Positions 5,711 to 7,160 of a DNA stretch of 7,160 nt are shown one piece after another. Location of the stretch: contig JAUYEC010000192.1 of NCBI GenBank assembly GCA_030691585.1, positions 1 to 7,160 of the forward strand. Reading direction: 5' to 3'. Source of the DNA: Candidatus Omnitrophota bacterium (lineage in GTDB: Bacteria > Omnitrophota > Gorgyraeia > Gygaellales > Profunditerraquicolaceae). Below the pieces are notes generated by a model. That model was not told the DNA's origin. It did no database searches and saw only the letters and a list, made by a program, of their open reading frames with translations. The first letter of the stretch is position 1. Each line of letters begins with the position of its first letter. The translations under genes and the position numbers were made by a program.

Positions 5711-5737
5711 GATTCATTTTTCTAATAAAAATGAATC
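5711..5737 (-). terminator. AT-rich 11-bp hairpin after the zinc-ribbon gene (possible transcript end)
   Basis: GATTCATTTTT (5711-5721) pairs perfectly with AAAAATGAATC (5727-5737) around a 5-base loop. It begins 16 bases past the stop of the zinc-ribbon gene. The position fits the end of the AT-rich operon. The stem has only two GC pairs, however, and no clear U-tract follows on the minus strand, so termination is uncertain. Confidence 0.35.
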
Positions 5738-5753
5738 GCGCCCCAAGAATCTT

Positions 5754-6221
5754 TTATTTATCCTTTTTGTTGATTTCAAAATAAGTCTTGGCACTCTTGA
5801 CACCTAATATCATCGTAATAATAAAACCCACAAGAATCCCCCATCCTACACCCGCACCACCTGCTCCCACTATACAGCCAACTATGGCACCTACAACTAA
5901 ACTACCAAAAATTTTCATACCATATTTCATTTGGTCGAGTTCTACTTGTTTGATGCCCTTTTTTACTTCTCTATAATCTGTAGTTATTCCATTAGAATGC
6001 ACTTCAATTCTACCAGCAGTATTGGATGATAAGGTTTCTAAACAATCATCGTTTTTACATCTAAAAGCATCTAAATTGTTTTCGGTTCCGCAGCGTGGAC
6101 ATTGCTTCGTATTTACAAAGCTAGTTTTCACGTTAATTTTACTGTTTAACATTTCTCCACAATGCTTACATTTAATCGCTTCGTCTTGTACCTCTTCTGC
6201 ACAATAAGGACATTTTTTCAT
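5754..6221 (-). CDS. Double zinc-ribbon protein with C-terminal glycine-rich membrane segment
   Basis: A 155-residue protein with two N-terminal zinc ribbons: C4, C7, C18 and C21 (CPYCAEE...CKHCG), then C41, C44, C55 and C60 (CPRCG...CKNDDC). The second has a four-residue gap in its last pair instead of two. A polar linker (61-103) leads to a hydrophobic, glycine-rich stretch (about 104-141), which could form two short membrane helices with small-residue packing. A charged tail ends in NKKDK. Zinc-ribbon plus membrane-segment proteins are common and functionally diverse, and I cannot name a function. AAGGG six bases upstream supports the ATG. It is 25 bases downstream of a lipoprotein gene, so these envelope-linked genes probably share a transcript. 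Base composition is AT-rich, like its neighbours upstream. Confidence 0.82.
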   Translation of the reverse strand: MKKCPYCAEEVQDEAIKCKHCGEMLNSKINVKTSFVNTKQCPRCGTENNLDAFRCKNDDCLETLSSNTAGRIEVHSNGITTDYREVKKGIKQVELDQMKYGMKIFGSLVVGAIVGCIVGAGGAGVGWGILVGFIITMILGVKSAKTYFEINKKDK

Positions 6222-6246
6222 ATCGCACCCTTGTTCAAAACAACAA

Positions 6247-6648
6247 TTAAAACATTGTTTCGTAAACTTCCTTTATTCCTAATCCCCTGTAAGGTTCTTG
6301 GGACGCTAATTTCTCATCATAAGAAAACCCTATGTCGTAAGTTCTCCAAACAACTCCGCCCATCTGGTTTGTCGCTTGCATCCGATACCGCAACACGGGA
6401 GTATAGAAAAAATACCCTGCCTCTAAATAACGATATTCTTTTAGCCCCAAAAACTCTGTCGCCCCCTTACCATATTTTTTAGACGCTTCCTTATAAGTTT
6501 CTCCGTTCTTTTGCCCATCAAGATAGGCTTCGGCAAGCCTGCGGGCAGGGCTTACAAGGTCTGGCTTATCTCTAAAAAGATAGGAGTTTGCACCTGCACA
6601 CCCACTTAATAAGACGAGACATAAGGATACGTAAGTTAAAGTCCGCAT
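6247..6648 (-). CDS. Putative lipoprotein of unknown family (133 residues)
   Basis: A lipoprotein signal peptide is clear: a short N-terminus, a hydrophobic run (residues 4-14) and the lipobox LSGC with C17 as the lipidated cysteine. Alanine follows it, which in diderm bacteria is compatible with outer-membrane sorting. The mature part is polar and rich in Tyr and Gly (YRYLEAGYFFYTPVLRYRM, about 83-101), suggesting beta structure. I do not recognise a domain. Residues 33-41 (SPARRLAEA) are encoded by a palindromic repeat-like segment at 6525-6553 and may be an in-frame insertion. AGGGG sits four bases before the ATG. The gene lies 23 bases after the BamE-like lipoprotein gene and 25 before the zinc-ribbon gene. 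Confidence 0.82.
   Translation of the reverse strand: MRTLTYVSLCLVLLSGCAGANSYLFRDKPDLVSPARRLAEAYLDGQKNGETYKEASKKYGKGATEFLGLKEYRYLEAGYFFYTPVLRYRMQATNQMGGVVWRTYDIGFSYDEKLASQEPYRGLGIKEVYETMF
6525..6553. repeat. Compound palindromic element inside the lipoprotein gene
   Basis: AGGCTT (6525-6530) and AAGCCT (6535-6540) form a 6-bp stem around CGGC. The next segment, CCTGC/GCAGG (6538-6542 and 6545-6549), is a second overlapping inverted repeat. It is GC-rich inside an AT-rich gene and keeps the reading frame, encoding SPARRLAEA. It resembles the CCTGCCGGCAGG family seen near 5675, but the link is inference. Confidence 0.45.
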
Positions 6649-6671
6649 AAATCCCCTTTTTTATAAGCCCT

Positions 6672-7037
6672 CTATGGGATAATCCCGTATTTCATCGGCT
6701 TGTCGGTATCCGTAAACGAATACTCCTCTACAATGCCCTCTTTAGAAAATACAACAACAAGCATTTGAATCTGCATTTTCATTTCGCTATGTACAAGATT
6801 AAGTATCGGAATAAAATTCATTGCCGATGGATTAACTTTTGAAGCGTTATAATAATAAATAAGCCTGTTCTCTTTATCAAAATTAGTCCCATCGGGCTGT
6901 CCAAACTTTTTGATAACTTCCTCTTTTGTTGTAGTCCCCTTCTGCATTTGTTCGACTGCCGATTTATCAATAGGCTTTCCGTAGGTCGCACACCCAACCA
7001 ACCCTAAACATAATAAGATAATTAAAAGTTTTTTCAT
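6672..7037 (-). CDS. BamE/SmpA-OmlA-like small lipoprotein
   Basis: A 121-residue protein with a clear lipoprotein signal: MKK, a leucine-rich core (residues 4-14) and the lipobox LVGC with C16. The mature N-terminal region has QMQKGTTTKEEVIKKFGQPDG (starting at 30), the characteristic pattern of the SmpA/OmlA (BamE-like) fold, in which a G-x-T-x-x-E-V helix precedes a FG-x-P turn. After a middle stretch with IPILNLVHSE, the later part (MLVVVFSKEGIVEEYSFTD, about 92-110) fits the terminal beta strands. BamE itself helps outer-membrane protein assembly, but many paralogues with this fold have other or unknown roles. Context here (lipoprotein and zinc-ribbon neighbours, no bam genes) does not support calling it bamE. 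AGGGGG five bases upstream of the start codon supports the ATG. It begins 28 bases after the stop of a probable SGNH hydrolase. Confidence 0.8.
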   Translation of the reverse strand: MKKLLIILLCLGLVGCATYGKPIDKSAVEQMQKGTTTKEEVIKKFGQPDGTNFDKENRLIYYYNASKVNPSAMNFIPILNLVHSEMKMQIQMLVVVFSKEGIVEEYSFTDTDKPMKYGIIP

Positions 7038-7065
7038 ATAATCCCCCTAATTCAAATCCTCTGAG

Positions 7066-7160
7066 TTAAAACAAATTATTTTTCTTAAGAAACTTATATA
7101 AATATTCTGATAATATTTTATTTCCAAATCTAGTAGGATGACCTTCGTCAAGAAAAACAT
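7066..7160 (-). CDS. C-terminal end of a probable SGNH/GDSL-type hydrolase (cut by window edge)
   Basis: I translated by hand an open frame entering at the window edge and ending with TAA at 7068-7066, giving 30 residues. It contains DEGHPTRFG followed by a helix (NKILSEYLYKFLKK). A D-x-x-H-P-T-x-x-G pattern near the C-terminus is the block V signature of SGNH/GDSL esterases and acylhydrolases, where Asp and His complete the catalytic triad with an upstream Ser. The block I serine and the rest of the protein lie outside the window, so the substrate is unknown. It is 28 bases upstream of the BamE-like lipoprotein gene and equally AT-rich. Confidence is limited by the short fragment. Confidence 0.62.
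   Translation of the reverse strand, partial: VFLDEGHPTRFGNKILSEYLYKFLKKNNLF

Noticed and set aside
5643..5753. Promoter upstream of the DUF5674 gene
   Set aside because: I looked for -35 and -10 boxes on the minus strand. Candidates such as TTGAGC have no acceptable -10 at the right distance, so I cannot support a call.
6672..7037. Calling the small lipoprotein true BamE
   Set aside because: The fold signature fits, but many unrelated small lipoproteins share it and there are no outer-membrane assembly genes nearby.

Overview
The window looks like part of a bacterial chromosome from an uncultured, diderm (Gram-negative-type) lineage. Two small proteins have textbook lipoprotein signal peptides, and the other genes are bacterial housekeeping families. 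The TsaC-phosphatase fusion, a DUF5674 gene, and short CCTGCCGGCAGG-type palindromes scattered between and inside genes remind me of metagenome-derived genomes such as Omnitrophota or nearby candidate phyla. That placement is inference from memory and could not be tested here. Every gene I can support is on the minus strand, so transcription runs from high to low coordinates.

Reading in the direction of transcription, the window has two parts. The first (7160 down to about 5754) is AT-rich. It holds the last 30 codons of a probable SGNH/GDSL-type hydrolase, a BamE/SmpA-like lipoprotein, an unrecognised lipoprotein, and a membrane protein with two N-terminal zinc ribbons. Gaps between these genes are 23-28 bases, so they could be one transcript. 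An 11-bp AT-rich hairpin and a GC-rich palindromic repeat follow.

The second part (5642 down to 1) is more GC-rich and consists mostly of housekeeping genes in a tight array: DUF5674, a 95-residue helical unknown, an SPFH/stomatin-like membrane protein, purD, purE, a tsaC/low-molecular-weight phosphatase fusion, rpiB, and the first 201 codons of glyA. Most junctions are under 40 bases. DUF5674 and the unknown are 3 bases apart, and purE and the fusion overlap by 4 bases (ATGA). Only the two gaps flanking rpiB are longer, and each holds one copy of the same 31-base palindrome.

Functionally, GlyA makes glycine and methylene-THF, PurD uses glycine in purine synthesis, PurE acts later in that pathway, and RpiB supports the ribose-5-phosphate pool behind PRPP. 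TsaC makes the threonylcarbamoyl donor for tRNA t6A, and the fused phosphatase domain resembles YwlE. The order tsaC, phosphatase, rpiB, glyA matches the ywlC-ywlE-ywlF(rpiB)-glyA neighbourhood of Bacillus, here with the first two fused. No RNA genes, CRISPR arrays, transposases or convincing promoters were seen. No gene-free stretch exceeds 300 bases.
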